From Streptomyces fuscichromogenes (GTDB lineage Bacteria; Actinomycetota; Actinomycetes; Streptomycetales; Streptomycetaceae): a stretch of 64,000 nucleotides of DNA. The notes under the pieces were generated by a model. That model made no database searches. It saw only the letters and a program-made list of their open reading frames with translations, and was not told the DNA's origin. Both the position numbers and the translations under genes were made by a program. The DNA lies in assembly GCF_014645815.1 (NCBI RefSeq), contig NZ_BMML01000005.1, positions 62,001-126,000 of the forward strand, read 5' to 3'. Numbering within the stretch: position 1 is the stretch's first letter; each line of letters starts with the position of its first letter. This document shows, one piece after another, positions 43,399 through 51,568 of this stretch.

Positions 43399-43533
43399 AT
43401 GTCCTCAGACCCGTACGCGGTCCTGCGCGCCCTGCTGCGCGCCGAAGCCGTGCGCAGCACACCGAAGCCGGAGCCGAAGACGGCGGAGTCGTCGAGCCTG
43501 CGGCCGCGACCGCAGGAGCAGAAACGCGGTTGA
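43399..43533 (+). CDS. 44-aa charged protein
   Basis: Small ORF: MSSDPYAVLRALLRAEAVRS, then TPKPEPKTAESSSLRPRP and a basic end. AAGGA lies 8 nt before ATG 43399, an ideal spacing. One amphipathic helix followed by a Pro/Lys/Glu tail; no known family. It follows the secreted protein by 66 nt and faces the HerA-like gene. Too short to certify by codon use alone. Confidence 0.5.
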   Translation: MSSDPYAVLRALLRAEAVRSTPKPEPKTAESSSLRPRPQEQKRG

Positions 43534-43575
43534 TCCCGCGGCCCCGAGCCGGGCGGCCCGTACGGGGCGCCCGGC

Positions 43576-45216
43576 TCACCTGCGTCTGCGGGCCGTACCG
43601 AACAGCGACCGGGTGATCTCCCGGCCGAGCTGCGTGCCCACCGACCGGGCGAGGGACCTGAACATCCCGCTGCCGACCACCTGTTCGACGAGGGAGGGTT
43701 CCTCTTTCCGGGCCGCGGCCTTCGAAGCCGCCTTCCGAGCCGTCTCCGGAGCCGTCTCCGGGCCGGTGGCCGGGGTCTGCCGCAGCTTCTCGTACGCCGA
43801 CTCCCGGTCCACAGCCTGTGCATAACGCGACGAGAGGGCGGACTCCCGTACCGCCGCGTCCAGTTCCGCCGCGTCCACCGGCCCCATCAGGGACTCGGGC
43901 GCCCGCAGCCGGGTCGCCGCGACCGGCGTCGGGGCGCCCTGCTCGCTGAGCACGGTCACCACGGCCTCGCCGATGCCGAGCCCGGTGAGCAGTTCCTCAA
44001 GGTCGTACGGGGACTTCGGGAAGGTCCGCACGGTGGCCCGCAGCGCCTTCTCGTCCTCCGGGGTGAAGGCCCTGAGCGCGTGCTGGACGCGGTTGCCGAG
44101 CTGGGCGAGGACATCGGACGGCACGTCCTTCGGGGTCTGCGTCACGAAGAAGACGCCGACCCCTTTCGAGCGAATCAGGCGCACGGTCTGCGTGATCGAG
44201 TCCAGGAACGCCTTCGAGGCGCCGTCGAAGAGCAGATGCGCCTCGTCGAAGAAGAAGACCAGCCTGGGCCGGTCGGCGTCGCCGATCTCGGGGAGGTCGT
44301 GGAAGAGGTCGGCGAGCAGCCACATCAGGAAGGTGGAGAAGAGCAGGGGCCGGTCCTGGACGGCGGGGAGTTCGAGGACCGAGACGACGCCCCGGCCGTC
44401 CGGTGCCGTCCGCAGGAGGTCGGCCGTGTCGAACTCCGGCTCACCGAAGAAGTCCGCCATGCCCTGCGCCTCGAAGGCGGTCAGGGCGCGGAGGATCACG
44501 CCGGCCGTGGCCGTCGACAGCCCGCCGATGTTCCTCAGCTCCGCCCTGCCCTCGTCGGAGGTGAGGAAGGCGACCACGGCCCTGAGGTCCTTGAGGTCGA
44601 TCAGCTCCAGGCCCTTGGTGTCGGCGTAGTGGAAGATCAGGCCGAGGGACTGCTCCTGGGTCTGGTTGAGCTGGAGCACCTTGGCGAACAGCACCGGTCC
44701 GAAGCTGGTGACGGTCGCCCGCACGGGGACGCCGTGGCCGAGGCCGCCGAGCGCGAGGAACTCGGCGGGGAAGCCGGTCGCCGTCCACTCCTGCCCCACC
44801 TCCCCGGCCCGGCCCCTGACCTTGTCGTTCGGCTGCCCGGGGCGGGCGATGCCGGACAGGTCGCCCTTGACGTCCGCCAGGAACACCGGGACGCCCTGCG
44901 CCGAGAGCTGCTCGGCGATCAGCTGGAGCGTCTTGGTCTTGCCGGTGCCGGTGGCGCCGGCGACCAGGCCGTGCCGGTTGAGCATGGCGAGGGGGATACG
45001 GACCGGGACGTCGGGACGGCACCGCCCGTCCCGGAGAAGGGCACCGAGATCCAGCGCCTGACCGCCGAAGGCGTACCCGGCGGCGATCCCGGCGACCACC
45101 GGGTCCGCGACCACCGGGTCCGCGGCGGCCGGGGTCGTGGCGGCCAGGTCCGCGGCGGCCGGAGTCGTGGCCGGAGTCGTGGCACCGGCTTCGTCGGCCG
45201 CACCGGCACTCATCAT
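43576..45216 (-). CDS. HerA/YjgR-type ATPase (DUF853)
   Basis: 546-aa FtsK-HerA superfamily ATPase. Walker A GATGTGKTKTLQ at about 87-98, Walker B RLVFFFDEAHLLFDGASKAF, the RSKGVGVFFVTQTPKDVPSD arginine/sensor block and the C-terminal SLFGTARRRR. N-terminal Ala/Thr-rich tail of low complexity with TTPAAADPVVADPVVAG repeats. DUF853 proteins (YjgR) are hexameric DNA-translocase-like ATPases of uncertain function. Single gene, divergent from the small gene at 45329. Confidence 0.9.
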   Translation of the reverse strand: MMSAGAADEAGATTPATTPAAADLAATTPAAADPVVADPVVAGIAAGYAFGGQALDLGALLRDGRCRPDVPVRIPLAMLNRHGLVAGATGTGKTKTLQLIAEQLSAQGVPVFLADVKGDLSGIARPGQPNDKVRGRAGEVGQEWTATGFPAEFLALGGLGHGVPVRATVTSFGPVLFAKVLQLNQTQEQSLGLIFHYADTKGLELIDLKDLRAVVAFLTSDEGRAELRNIGGLSTATAGVILRALTAFEAQGMADFFGEPEFDTADLLRTAPDGRGVVSVLELPAVQDRPLLFSTFLMWLLADLFHDLPEIGDADRPRLVFFFDEAHLLFDGASKAFLDSITQTVRLIRSKGVGVFFVTQTPKDVPSDVLAQLGNRVQHALRAFTPEDEKALRATVRTFPKSPYDLEELLTGLGIGEAVVTVLSEQGAPTPVAATRLRAPESLMGPVDAAELDAAVRESALSSRYAQAVDRESAYEKLRQTPATGPETAPETARKAASKAAARKEEPSLVEQVVGSGMFRSLARSVGTQLGREITRSLFGTARRRR

Positions 45217-45328
45217 CGGAGCCCCCGTTCCCGTTTAGCCCGTTTGACTACCTTTACGGTGTCTTTTCCAGCGTCGCACTCGCTCGCCATGGCTGCGCCC
45301 GGAACGTCTGGACCGGTAGGCTTTCCGT

Positions 45329-45625
45329 GTGATCTTCAAGCGCATCGGAAACGGCCGGCCGTACCCCGACCACGGCCGGGAAAGCACCCGGCAGTGGGCG
45401 GACGTCGCACCGCGCCCGGTCCGCCTCGATCAGCTCGTGACGACCAAGGGACAGCTCGACCTGGAGACCCTCCTCGCCGAGGACTCGACGTTCTACGGCG
45501 ACCTCTTCGCGCACGTCGTGAAGTGGCAGGGCGACCTGTACCTGGAGGACGGGCTGCACCGGGCGGTCCGCGCCGCCCTGCAGCAGCGTCAGGTGCTGCA
45601 CGCACGCGTGCTCGAACTCGACTGA
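45329..45625 (+). CDS. Conserved actinobacterial small protein
   Basis: 98-aa protein, MIFKRIGNGRPYPDHGRES, then RPVRLDQLVTTKGQLDLETL and WQGDLYLEDGLHRAVRAALQ. This has the look of a ParB-N-like/VapB-like fold seen in a single-copy actinobacterial family with no assigned role. Start GTG 45329 has no Shine-Dalgarno; TAGGCT at 45317-45322 is 6 nt upstream, so the mRNA is probably leaderless. Confidence 0.8.
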   Translation: MIFKRIGNGRPYPDHGRESTRQWADVAPRPVRLDQLVTTKGQLDLETLLAEDSTFYGDLFAHVVKWQGDLYLEDGLHRAVRAALQQRQVLHARVLELD

Positions 45626-45736
45626 CACCCGTCGACCGCCCGGCATGTGCCGCCGGTTGACCCTTTCGGGTTACACCGGCCACCCTCAGATGATCATCTA
45701 TTAGTCAACGCACTCGTGGCGCACTACGCTGCGCTC

Positions 45737-46393
45737 ATGAGCATGCTGACTCCCCCCGGCATGGGCGGCCAGTACCGGATCACAGGGGACAAATACCCTC
45801 GCATGCGCCCGCGCCGGCGGCGTGCCCGGCTGATCCTCTCCATGGTCGCCTCCGTCACCGCACTCGGCCTGGTCGGCTGGGGCACCCTGCAGCTCATCGA
45901 CGTCTTCACGGGCGGCGGCGGGACGGCGTCCGCGGCCGGCTCGGCGGGGGACTGCGTCAAGCAGGCCGCCGCCAGCGCGAGTCCCGCGGCCGGCGCTCGG
46001 GCCGCGGTGCTGCCGAAGCCGGCCCAGATCACGGTGAACGTCTACAACGCCACCACCCACACGGGCCTGGCCAAGGACACCGCCGACGAACTCAGGAAGC
46101 GCGGCTTCAAGATCGGCGACGTCGGCAACGCGCCGGCGAAGTTCGACCAGAAGATCAAGGGCACGGCGATACTGCTCGGCCCGGCCTCGGCCCTGAAGAC
46201 CTCGCTGCCGGTCCTGGCGACCCAGGTGACAGCGGCCGACCAGCGCACGGAGGCCGGCCGCAAGGGCACCGCCGTGGACCTGATCCTGGGCAACGCCTTC
46301 AAGACCCTGACCCCCCAGGCAACGGCCGCCAAGGCGATCACTGCCCTGTCCAACCCCGCCCAGACAGCGACGACTTCAAAGAAGACCTGCTGA
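45737..46393 (+). CDS. LytR C-terminal domain protein
   Basis: 218-aa membrane-anchored protein: basic N-terminus (RMRPRRRRARL), one span (ILSMVASVTALGLVGWGTLQ), then an extracytoplasmic LytR_C domain (ITVNVYNATTHTGLAKDTAD; GFKIGDVGNAPAKFDQ). The domain is found alone or after LytR-CpsA-Psr cell-wall ligases and binds at the envelope. ATG 45737 lacks a Shine-Dalgarno; TACGCT at 45725-45730 suggests a leaderless message. Ends with SKKTC. Confidence 0.87.
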   Translation: MSMLTPPGMGGQYRITGDKYPRMRPRRRRARLILSMVASVTALGLVGWGTLQLIDVFTGGGGTASAAGSAGDCVKQAAASASPAAGARAAVLPKPAQITVNVYNATTHTGLAKDTADELRKRGFKIGDVGNAPAKFDQKIKGTAILLGPASALKTSLPVLATQVTAADQRTEAGRKGTAVDLILGNAFKTLTPQATAAKAITALSNPAQTATTSKKTC

Positions 46394-46713
46394 ACAGCGC
46401 CCCGAAAGGGACCCGCCGGTAGCACCCCGAAAGCAGGGGCCGCCGGCGGTGCCCCGAAAGCAGGGGCCGCCGAACAGCGCCCCGAAAGGGGCGCGGGGAA
46501 CTGCGCGGCCGGCCACGGCGCTTCCGCGGCCGCCGGCACACCCGCACCCCTGCGGCGCCCGCGCGGGGGTCCCGCCGGCCACCGGCGCAACAGCCGAAAG
46601 CCTCGGCTCGCCCCTTCTCGCCGCCTTCCACCCGCCGGACGCCCGACGCGCGACGCCGGACACCCGACGCGCGACGCCTGACGCGCGACGCCGGACACCC
46701 GACGGAGTCTCCG
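46394..46713. repeat. Repeat-rich intergenic region with copy C of the interspersed repeat
   Basis: 320 bp without a supported gene. It has several CCCCGAAAG...GGGGCC hairpin units (46425-46470), then copy C of the interspersed element (46480-46517: CCCCGAAAGGGGCGCGGGGA then ACTGCGCGGCCGGCC), and near the upp stop a short tandem array (46634-46705) of CGACGCGCGACGCCGGACACC-like units (20-21 nt, about three and a half copies). Confidence 0.82.
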
Positions 46714-47349
46714 CTACTCGGCCGCCCCGTACAGCCGGTCCCCGGCGTCGCCCAGCCCCGGCACGATGTACCCGTGCTCGTTGAGGTGGTCGTCCACCGC
46801 CGCCGTCACGACCGTGACCGGCGTGCCCGCCAGCTCCCGCTCCATGAGCTCGACGCCCTCGGGCGCGGCCAGCAGCACGACCGCCGTCACGTCGTCCGCG
46901 CCACGCCGGATGAGCTCGCGGATCGCCGCGACCAGCGTGCCGCCCGTGGCCAGCATCGGGTCCAGGACGTACACCTGGCGCCCGGAGAGGTCCTCCGGCA
47001 TCCGCGACGCGTACGTGGACGCCTGGAGCGTCTCCTCGTTGCGGATCATGCCCAGGAAGCCCACCTCGGCGGTCGGCAGCAGCCGGACCATGCCGTCCAG
47101 CATGCCGAGCCCGGCCCGCAGGATCGGCACCACCAGCGGGCGCGGCCGGGCGAGCTTGACGCCGGTCGTGGCGGCCACCGGGGTCTGGATGTCGACGGCC
47201 TCGGTCCGCACGTCCCGCGTCGCCTCATAGGCGAGCAGGGTGACCAGTTCGTCGGCGAGCCGCCGGAACGTCGCGGAGTCGGTGCGCTGGTCGCGCAGCG
47301 TGGTGAGCTTGTGGGCGACCAGAGGGTGGTCGACGACGTGGAGACGCAT
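46714..47349 (-). CDS. upp: Uracil phosphoribosyltransferase
   Basis: 211-aa pyrimidine salvage enzyme forming UMP from uracil and PRPP. Start ATG 47349 ([20 protein letters not shown]), with family blocks PVVATTGVKL-like [34 protein letters not shown], the PRPP loop [18 protein letters not shown] and the uracil site [17 protein letters not shown] at the C-terminus. Full length. The in-frame extension to 47673 is antisense to a small ORF and lacks homology. Confidence 0.96.
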   Translation of the reverse strand: MRLHVVDHPLVAHKLTTLRDQRTDSATFRRLADELVTLLAYEATRDVRTEAVDIQTPVAATTGVKLARPRPLVVPILRAGLGMLDGMVRLLPTAEVGFLGMIRNEETLQASTYASRMPEDLSGRQVYVLDPMLATGGTLVAAIRELIRRGADDVTAVVLLAAPEGVELMERELAGTPVTVVTAAVDDHLNEHGYIVPGLGDAGDRLYGAAE

Positions 47350-47440
47350 GTCCACAACAGTAACCGCGCCCCCGCGCACCTCGCGCAGACCCGCGCCCGC
47401 CCACGTCGGCATCAAACCCCCCATCCGGGGGAAAGCGGAG

Positions 47441-47623
47441 GTGTCGGACCGGGGTGATGCGACCTTGCCTGAACTGCCTGCGCGACCCGGGCGGACGGAC
47501 CGTGCCCACGGCGCGCCCGAGGGCGAGACGGAGGCCGAGCGGCGCCGCCGCCGGGTCCAGCCCCGCCGCGCCAAGGCGGCCCGGGTGCGGCACGCCATGC
47601 GCATGCGGAGGTTCCGCCGGTAG
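47441..47623 (+). CDS. Small basic protein
   Basis: 60-aa ORF beginning [20 protein letters not shown] and ending in an Arg-rich tail ([19 protein letters not shown]). GGGGGAAAG is 7 nt before GTG 47441. It is divergent from upp, and such short basic proteins at this place in Streptomyces are plausible, but composition alone could produce this ORF. Possible nucleic-acid binding. Confidence 0.4.
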   Translation: MSDRGDATLPELPARPGRTDRAHGAPEGETEAERRRRRVQPRRAKAARVRHAMRMRRFRR

Positions 47624-48007
47624 GAATCGGTAGGAGTCGCCGAGACTCCCCAAGACGCGGCGACACTCGGCAAGAGTCGTAAAGGCGATCCTTCGGCAAA
47701 GATCCACTCCTTGTGGCGCGTTGCGGTCCGTCATGGGGAAGGCCGTGCGTGGGCCGCGGGAAAACCCGCGTACGATCCGCAGGTGGCGGCAACGAGTGCG
47801 CTGGTGGCTGGGTTGACCGACGCGTGGATGCCTCTTTGCATACGCGCGATCAAAACTGCCAGACACAGGGAGCCGAAGACGTCCCCTGAACGCCTTGTTT
47901 CTGCCACGATTCCGAGTGGGCGGGGCTCGGAGCACAGCTCTCCCCGTCCAGAACCTCCGCCGGGGGGACCCCCAACCGGCACGCCTAAGACCAGTGGGAG
48001 AGTCACG
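47624..48007. other. Intergenic region before the TadA pair
   Basis: 384 bp. Holds a short perfect hairpin CGCGGG-aaaa-CCCGCG at 47755-47770 and a possible -35 TTGACC at about 47814 upstream of CATACG. The tadA-partner frame is open through this region but its codons do not look coding. A leader or small RNA is possible but not shown. Confidence 0.4.
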
Positions 48008-48535
48008 GTGTACTTCGCCGCACTGCTCGCGCGCACCGAAGACGGGTGGGAAGCGAGCGACACAGAGCTCGACGATGTGGAGACCCTGTCGGACCTGGCC
48101 GACCTGGCCCGGGAATCGGCCTCGGAGGCCGAAGACACGGTGCTCGTCTTCATCGAGCAGGAAGACGCTTGGTTCGGCGTCGTGCGCGTCGACGGGGAGG
48201 AGGACCCCCGGGTCTTCGTCTCCAGCGCGGCCGCCGCCGCCCGGAGCTCGTACGGCGAGCTCCTGCTCACCGACGAACTGCTCGGAAGGGAGCCCAAGGA
48301 CGACGATGACGACCTGGACGCCCTCGACCTCGACGGCACCGAGGACGGTGAGCCGGAGGCCGAGGACGACGACGACGCGGACGGCTCCGCCGTGCCGGCC
48401 GGCCCGGTCGGCGACGCCGCGATCCTCGACGACCTGGGCGTGAGCGCGAAGGAGCTGCTGGCACTCAGCGACGACGCGCTCAGCGAGATCGCCGAGGCAC
48501 TGGGCGCCTCCGACGTCCTGGAGACCGTCCGCTGA
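48008..48535 (+). CDS. tRNA adenosine deaminase-associated protein
   Basis: 175-aa acidic protein of an actinobacterial family always found upstream of tadA. N-terminal alpha/beta part VYFAALLARTEDGWEASDTE and FIEQEDAWFGVVRVDGEEDP, then a low-complexity acidic segment (KDDDDDLDALDLDG; EAEDDDDADG) and a helical C-terminus LGVSAKELLALSDDALSEIA. Start GTG 48008, with GGGAG 7 nt upstream. Probably a partner or regulator of TadA; mechanism unknown. 56 nt before tadA. Confidence 0.87.
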   Translation: MYFAALLARTEDGWEASDTELDDVETLSDLADLARESASEAEDTVLVFIEQEDAWFGVVRVDGEEDPRVFVSSAAAAARSSYGELLLTDELLGREPKDDDDDLDALDLDGTEDGEPEAEDDDDADGSAVPAGPVGDAAILDDLGVSAKELLALSDDALSEIAEALGASDVLETVR

Positions 48536-48591
48536 CGCTCCACGAGGCACCCGGGTCCGCCGACCCGGTACGCGACCGCTGGCGGGCCGCT

Positions 48592-49023
48592 ATGCGGCTC
48601 GCCCTGGACGAGGCCGACCGGGCCGGCCGGGCCGGGGACGTCCCCGTCGGCGCCGTCGTACTGTCCCCGGACGGTACGACGGTCCTCGCGACCGGCCACA
48701 ACGAACGCGAGGCCACCGGCGACCCCACCGCGCACGCCGAGATCCTCGCCCTGCGCCGGGCCGCCGCCGCGCTCGGCGAGTGGCGGCTCGTCGGCTGCAC
48801 GTTGGTCGTCACGCTGGAGCCCTGCACGATGTGCGCCGGCGCCCTGGTGCAGTCCCGGGTCGACCGGGTCGTCTACGGCGCCCGCGACGAGAAGGCCGGA
48901 GCCGCGGGATCCCTCTGGGACGTCGTCCGCGACCGGCGCCTGAACCACCGCCCCGAGGTCGTCGAGGGCGTCCTCGCGGACGAGTCCGCCCGTCTCCTCA
49001 CGGATTTCTTCCGCACCCGCTGA
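48592..49023 (+). CDS. tadA: tRNA-specific adenosine deaminase TadA
   Basis: 143-aa cytidine-deaminase-fold enzyme converting A34 to inosine in tRNA-Arg(ACG). Zinc ligands and catalytic residues: His48-Ala-Glu50 in TAHAEILAL and Pro77-Cys78-Thr-Met-Cys81 in LEPCTMCAGAL. The following VYGARDEKAGAAGSL and FFRTR end match TadA. ATG 48592 is the only clear start; in-frame sequence upstream (VRDRWRAA) may be part of the real protein if a rarer start is used. It lies in the TadA/partner operon, just before tRNA-Ser(CGA). Confidence 0.94.
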   Translation: MRLALDEADRAGRAGDVPVGAVVLSPDGTTVLATGHNEREATGDPTAHAEILALRRAAAALGEWRLVGCTLVVTLEPCTMCAGALVQSRVDRVVYGARDEKAGAAGSLWDVVRDRRLNHRPEVVEGVLADESARLLTDFFRTR

Positions 49024-49100
49024 GCCGCCCGCGGAGGGCCCGTACCGGCCTCCCCTTATCGATTTCAGCGCACGGCCCGCCGTGCTGTAGGGTCTCTCTC

Positions 49101-49185
49101 GGTAGCGTGTCCGAGCGGCCGAAGGAGCTCGCCTCGAAAGCGAGTGTGGCGCAAGTCACCGAGGGTTCAAATCCCTCCGCTACCG
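49101..49185 (+). tRNA. tRNA-Ser(CGA)
   Basis: 85-nt class-II tRNA. Acceptor GGTAGCG pairs with CGCTACC (49178-49184), discriminator G. Anticodon loop CTCGAAA gives CGA; long variable arm TGTGGCGCAAGTCACC. No encoded CCA. Confidence 0.96.
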
Positions 49186-49193
49186 CTGTCACA

Positions 49194-49227
49194 CGAAGGG
49201 TGGCTCCGCATCGGAGTCACCCTTCGC
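49194..49227. terminator. Terminator after tRNA-Ser(CGA)
   Basis: Hairpin CGAAGGGTGgCTCCG-cat-CGGAGtCACCCTTCG, 14 paired positions with one mismatch, directly behind the tRNA and before the convergent stop at 49232. Confidence 0.82.
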
Positions 49228-49231
49228 GGCG

Positions 49232-49435
49232 TCACGCGGGCGACTCGGGGCGCTTGCCCACGTAGTTCCAGACCAGGGCCCCGAAGACCGGGGCGTGCAG
49301 CAGGAACAGCACCCAGAGCCACTTCGGGACGTACCTGACCCGCTCCGCCGGGGTGCGGACGCAGTCGAGCAGCGCCGCCACGACCAGCACGATCACCAGG
49401 GCGACAAGCCCGAAGGCCATCGTTGTCATCAGCAT
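49232..49435 (-). CDS. PLDc_N-type small membrane protein
   Basis: 67-aa protein with two spans (AFGLVALVIVLVVAALLDCV and WLWVLFLLHAPVFGALVWNY), separated by RTPAERVRYVPK. This matches the phospholipase D N-terminal (PLDc_N) small-protein family, here without a phospholipase. Start ATG 49435 or 49429. Common, uncharacterised in Streptomyces; convergent with tRNA-Ser(CGA). Confidence 0.82.
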   Translation of the reverse strand: MLMTTMAFGLVALVIVLVVAALLDCVRTPAERVRYVPKWLWVLFLLHAPVFGALVWNYVGKRPESPA

Positions 49436-49641
49436 CTGTGCGCTCCCTCTCGACTCCGGTCGCCCGGGTTCCCCATCGCTTCCCTCGGCCCTTCATCGGA
49501 GCGGCCCCCGCGATCGGTTCACGCGATCCGTGCACGCTTCGGAGAAAAAATCCGGCATCCATCGCGCCGTTGGTCATACAAAACGATCGGAGGGTTACAC
49601 TCGCGCCCGGCAAACGGGGGAACGAACAGGGGAGAGGCCAG

Positions 49642-49818
49642 GTGGCGGTGAACGCCAAGAAGATCGCCGTCTACGTACTCGTGATCTTCGCGCTCTACGT
49701 GATCATCACGGACCCGCCCAGGGCGGCGGACTGGGTCCAGATAGTCTTCCAGGGCATATCGGACGCCGCGAAGTCCGTCGGCGACTTCTTCACCTGGCTG
49801 GCCGACGGGGCGAAGTAG
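49642..49818 (+). CDS. 58-aa membrane protein
   Basis: VAVNAKKIAVYVLVIFALYV followed by IITDPPRAADWVQIVFQG: one hydrophobic N-terminal span and a short soluble, amphipathic C-terminus (ISDAAKSVGDFFTWLADGAK). GTG 49642 has GGGGAGAGG 4 nt upstream; GTG 49648 is an alternative. A conserved-looking Streptomyces small membrane protein of unknown function. 17 nt before the Dabb gene, probably co-transcribed. Confidence 0.75.
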   Translation: MAVNAKKIAVYVLVIFALYVIITDPPRAADWVQIVFQGISDAAKSVGDFFTWLADGAK

Positions 49819-49835
49819 CCGCACAGGGAGTGCCC

Positions 49836-50129
49836 ATGATCCGCCACCTGGTCCTCTTCAAGCTCAACGAGGGCGTCGGGCGCGACGATCCGCGAGTTGT
49901 CGCGGGCGCCGACGCCTTCTTCGCCCTCGGCGGCCAGATCGAGGAACTGTCCTTCTGGGAGTGCGGCTGGAACATCACCGACCGCCCCATCGCCCACGAC
50001 TTCGCGATCAACTCGGCGGTCGAGGACCAGGACGCGCTCAAGCGGTACCTGGAGCACCCGGCCCACCAGGCGGCCGCGGCCCAGTGGCGGGAGTTCGCCA
50101 CGTGGGTGATCGCCGACTACGGGTTCTGA
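49836..50129 (+). CDS. Dabb (stress-responsive A/B barrel) protein
   Basis: 97-aa dimeric alpha-beta barrel domain: MIRHLVLFKLNEGVGRDDPR at the start with the conserved HxVLFK, FALGGQIEELSFWECGWNIT, HDFAINSAVEDQDALKRYLE and HPAHQAAAAQWREF. Family members include heat/stress proteins and polyketide cyclases; no catalytic assignment is possible here. ATG 49836 follows CAGGGAG by 5 nt. Confidence 0.92.
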   Translation: MIRHLVLFKLNEGVGRDDPRVVAGADAFFALGGQIEELSFWECGWNITDRPIAHDFAINSAVEDQDALKRYLEHPAHQAAAAQWREFATWVIADYGF

Positions 50130-50242
50130 GCCGTACGGCCGCCTCCGGCCCCGAGCCCCTCGCCTGCCATGGCGGGGGGCTCTACTGCGCCTTATGCCTC
50201 AACTTGCCAGTATTAATACCCAACACGACGTTATGCGGTGCT

Positions 50243-50255
50243 TGCACACAGTGCA
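50243..50255. promoter_or_regulatory. Palindrome in the sigF upstream region
   Basis: TGCAC-ACA-GTGCA, a perfect 13-bp inverted repeat, followed immediately by CATGTC (so GTGCACATGTC). It lies about 65 nt before the start of sigF in a comparatively A+T-rich stretch. Candidate operator for a developmental regulator; inference. Confidence 0.45.
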
Positions 50256-50319
50256 CATGTCTTGTGATGCTATGACCGCTTTTGACGGATGATTGACCGA
50301 TGAAGAGGTGGCGTTGACC

Positions 50320-51228
50320 GTGTCGGCCAGTTCTGCGCCGCCCCAGGAAGAGGCGCCCGCCCCCGCCCAGACTCCCGCCCAGACCTCCCCGCAGCCCCCC
50401 GCCCAGCCCCCCGCCCAGACCCCCGTCGCCCCCGCCCAAGGCGACGCCCCCGCCCCGGAGAAGCGGCGGGGCGCCGACACCCGGGCGCTGACCCAGGTGC
50501 TCTTCGGCCAGCTGAAGGAGCTCAGGCCGGGCACGCCGGAGCACAACCGGGTGCGCGCGGCGCTCATCGAGGCGAACCTCCCGCTCGTGCGCTACGCGGC
50601 CGCCCGCTTCCGCTCCCGCAACGAGCCGATGGAGGACGTCGTCCAGGTCGGCACCATCGGCCTGATCAACGCGATCGACCGCTTCGACCCGGACCGGGGC
50701 GTGCAGTTCCCGACCTTCGCGATGCCGACCGTCGTCGGCGAGATCAAGCGCTACTTCCGGGACAACGTCCGCACCGTGCACGTCCCGCGCCGGCTGCACG
50801 AGCTGTGGGTCCAGGTGAACAGCGCGACCGAGGACCTGACCACCGCCTTCGGCCGCTCCCCCTCCACCGCCGAGATCGCCGAGCGGCTGCGGATCAGCGA
50901 GGACGAGGTGCTCTCCTGCATCGAGGCCGGCCGGTCGTACCACGCGACCTCCCTGGAGGCCGCCCAGGAGGGCGACGGGCTGCCGGGCCTCCTCGACCGC
51001 ATCGGCTACGAGGACCCGGCCCTGGACGGCGTGGAACACCGCGACCTGGTCCGCCACCTGCTCGTCCAACTCCCCGAGCGGGAGCAGCGGATCCTGCTGC
51101 TGCGCTACTACAGCAACCTCACCCAGTCGCAGATCAGCGCGGAACTCGGCGTCTCCCAGATGCACGTCTCCCGCCTCCTGGCCCGCAGCTTCCAGCGCCT
51201 GCGCTCGGCGAACCGCATCGAGGCGTAG
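50320..51228 (+). CDS. sigF: RNA polymerase sigma factor SigF
   Basis: About 302-aa group-3 (SigB/F/G) sigma factor required for late spore maturation in Streptomyces. Pro/Ala/Gln-rich N-terminus, then region 1.2/2 ([40 protein letters not shown]), region 3 ([20 protein letters not shown]) and region 4 ([20 protein letters not shown] with [15 protein letters not shown]). Start is uncertain: GTG 50320 is used, with GAAGAGG 11 nt upstream; TTG 50314 has 5-nt spacing. The ortholog in S. coelicolor sits in the same order next to sigN. Its targets include spore pigment and wall genes. Confidence 0.92.
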   Translation: MSASSAPPQEEAPAPAQTPAQTSPQPPAQPPAQTPVAPAQGDAPAPEKRRGADTRALTQVLFGQLKELRPGTPEHNRVRAALIEANLPLVRYAAARFRSRNEPMEDVVQVGTIGLINAIDRFDPDRGVQFPTFAMPTVVGEIKRYFRDNVRTVHVPRRLHELWVQVNSATEDLTTAFGRSPSTAEIAERLRISEDEVLSCIEAGRSYHATSLEAAQEGDGLPGLLDRIGYEDPALDGVEHRDLVRHLLVQLPEREQRILLLRYYSNLTQSQISAELGVSQMHVSRLLARSFQRLRSANRIEA

Positions 51229-51420
51229 AGCCGGTCCGGACCCCCGCCGCCGGGGCCGTTACCGGTCCGAGACCCGCCCCGGGCGACTTGGTGCGGCCGT
51301 AACCGCAAACAGGATCGAGCCATCACCGGCGAGAGCGAATCGCTCACCAGCGCACTTCCCGACAGTTGAGGGTCGAAAAAGCGTCAGACCCCCTCCATCC
51401 AGGGCGGATTCACGTCTCGC

Positions 51421-51502
51421 ATGTCGACATGTCACTACAGCGTGTTGCCGACATGTGACATTCTGCCGGAAGCGCGTTTGCCGGAGCCCCGGCTCCGGTA
51501 TT
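51421..51502 (+). promoter_or_regulatory. sigN upstream repeats
   Basis: The 340-bp sigF-sigN gap contains ATGTCGACAT, a perfect 10-bp palindrome (51421-51430), and a direct repeat CGACATGTCAC (51425-51435) / CGACATGTGAC (51449-51459), 24 bp apart. GCCGGAGCC-cc-GGCTCCGGT follows at 51480-51499. The ACATGT core also occurs just upstream of sigF. Plausible operators; sigN is known to have its own developmental promoters in S. coelicolor. Confidence 0.5.
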
Positions 51503-51568
51503 CAGGTGAAGGCATCGTTCCTCGCAGGGAACACCGCCGCGACCGTCCCGCGACCCAAAGGGGGTGGC

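Noticed and set aside
46714..47673. 319-aa version of Upp
   Set aside because: The N-terminal 108 residues are unlike any uracil phosphoribosyltransferase; ATG 47349 gives the family length.
48008..49023. TadA partner plus TadA as a novel operon
   Set aside because: The pairing is standard in actinobacteria and so is listed only as a feature.
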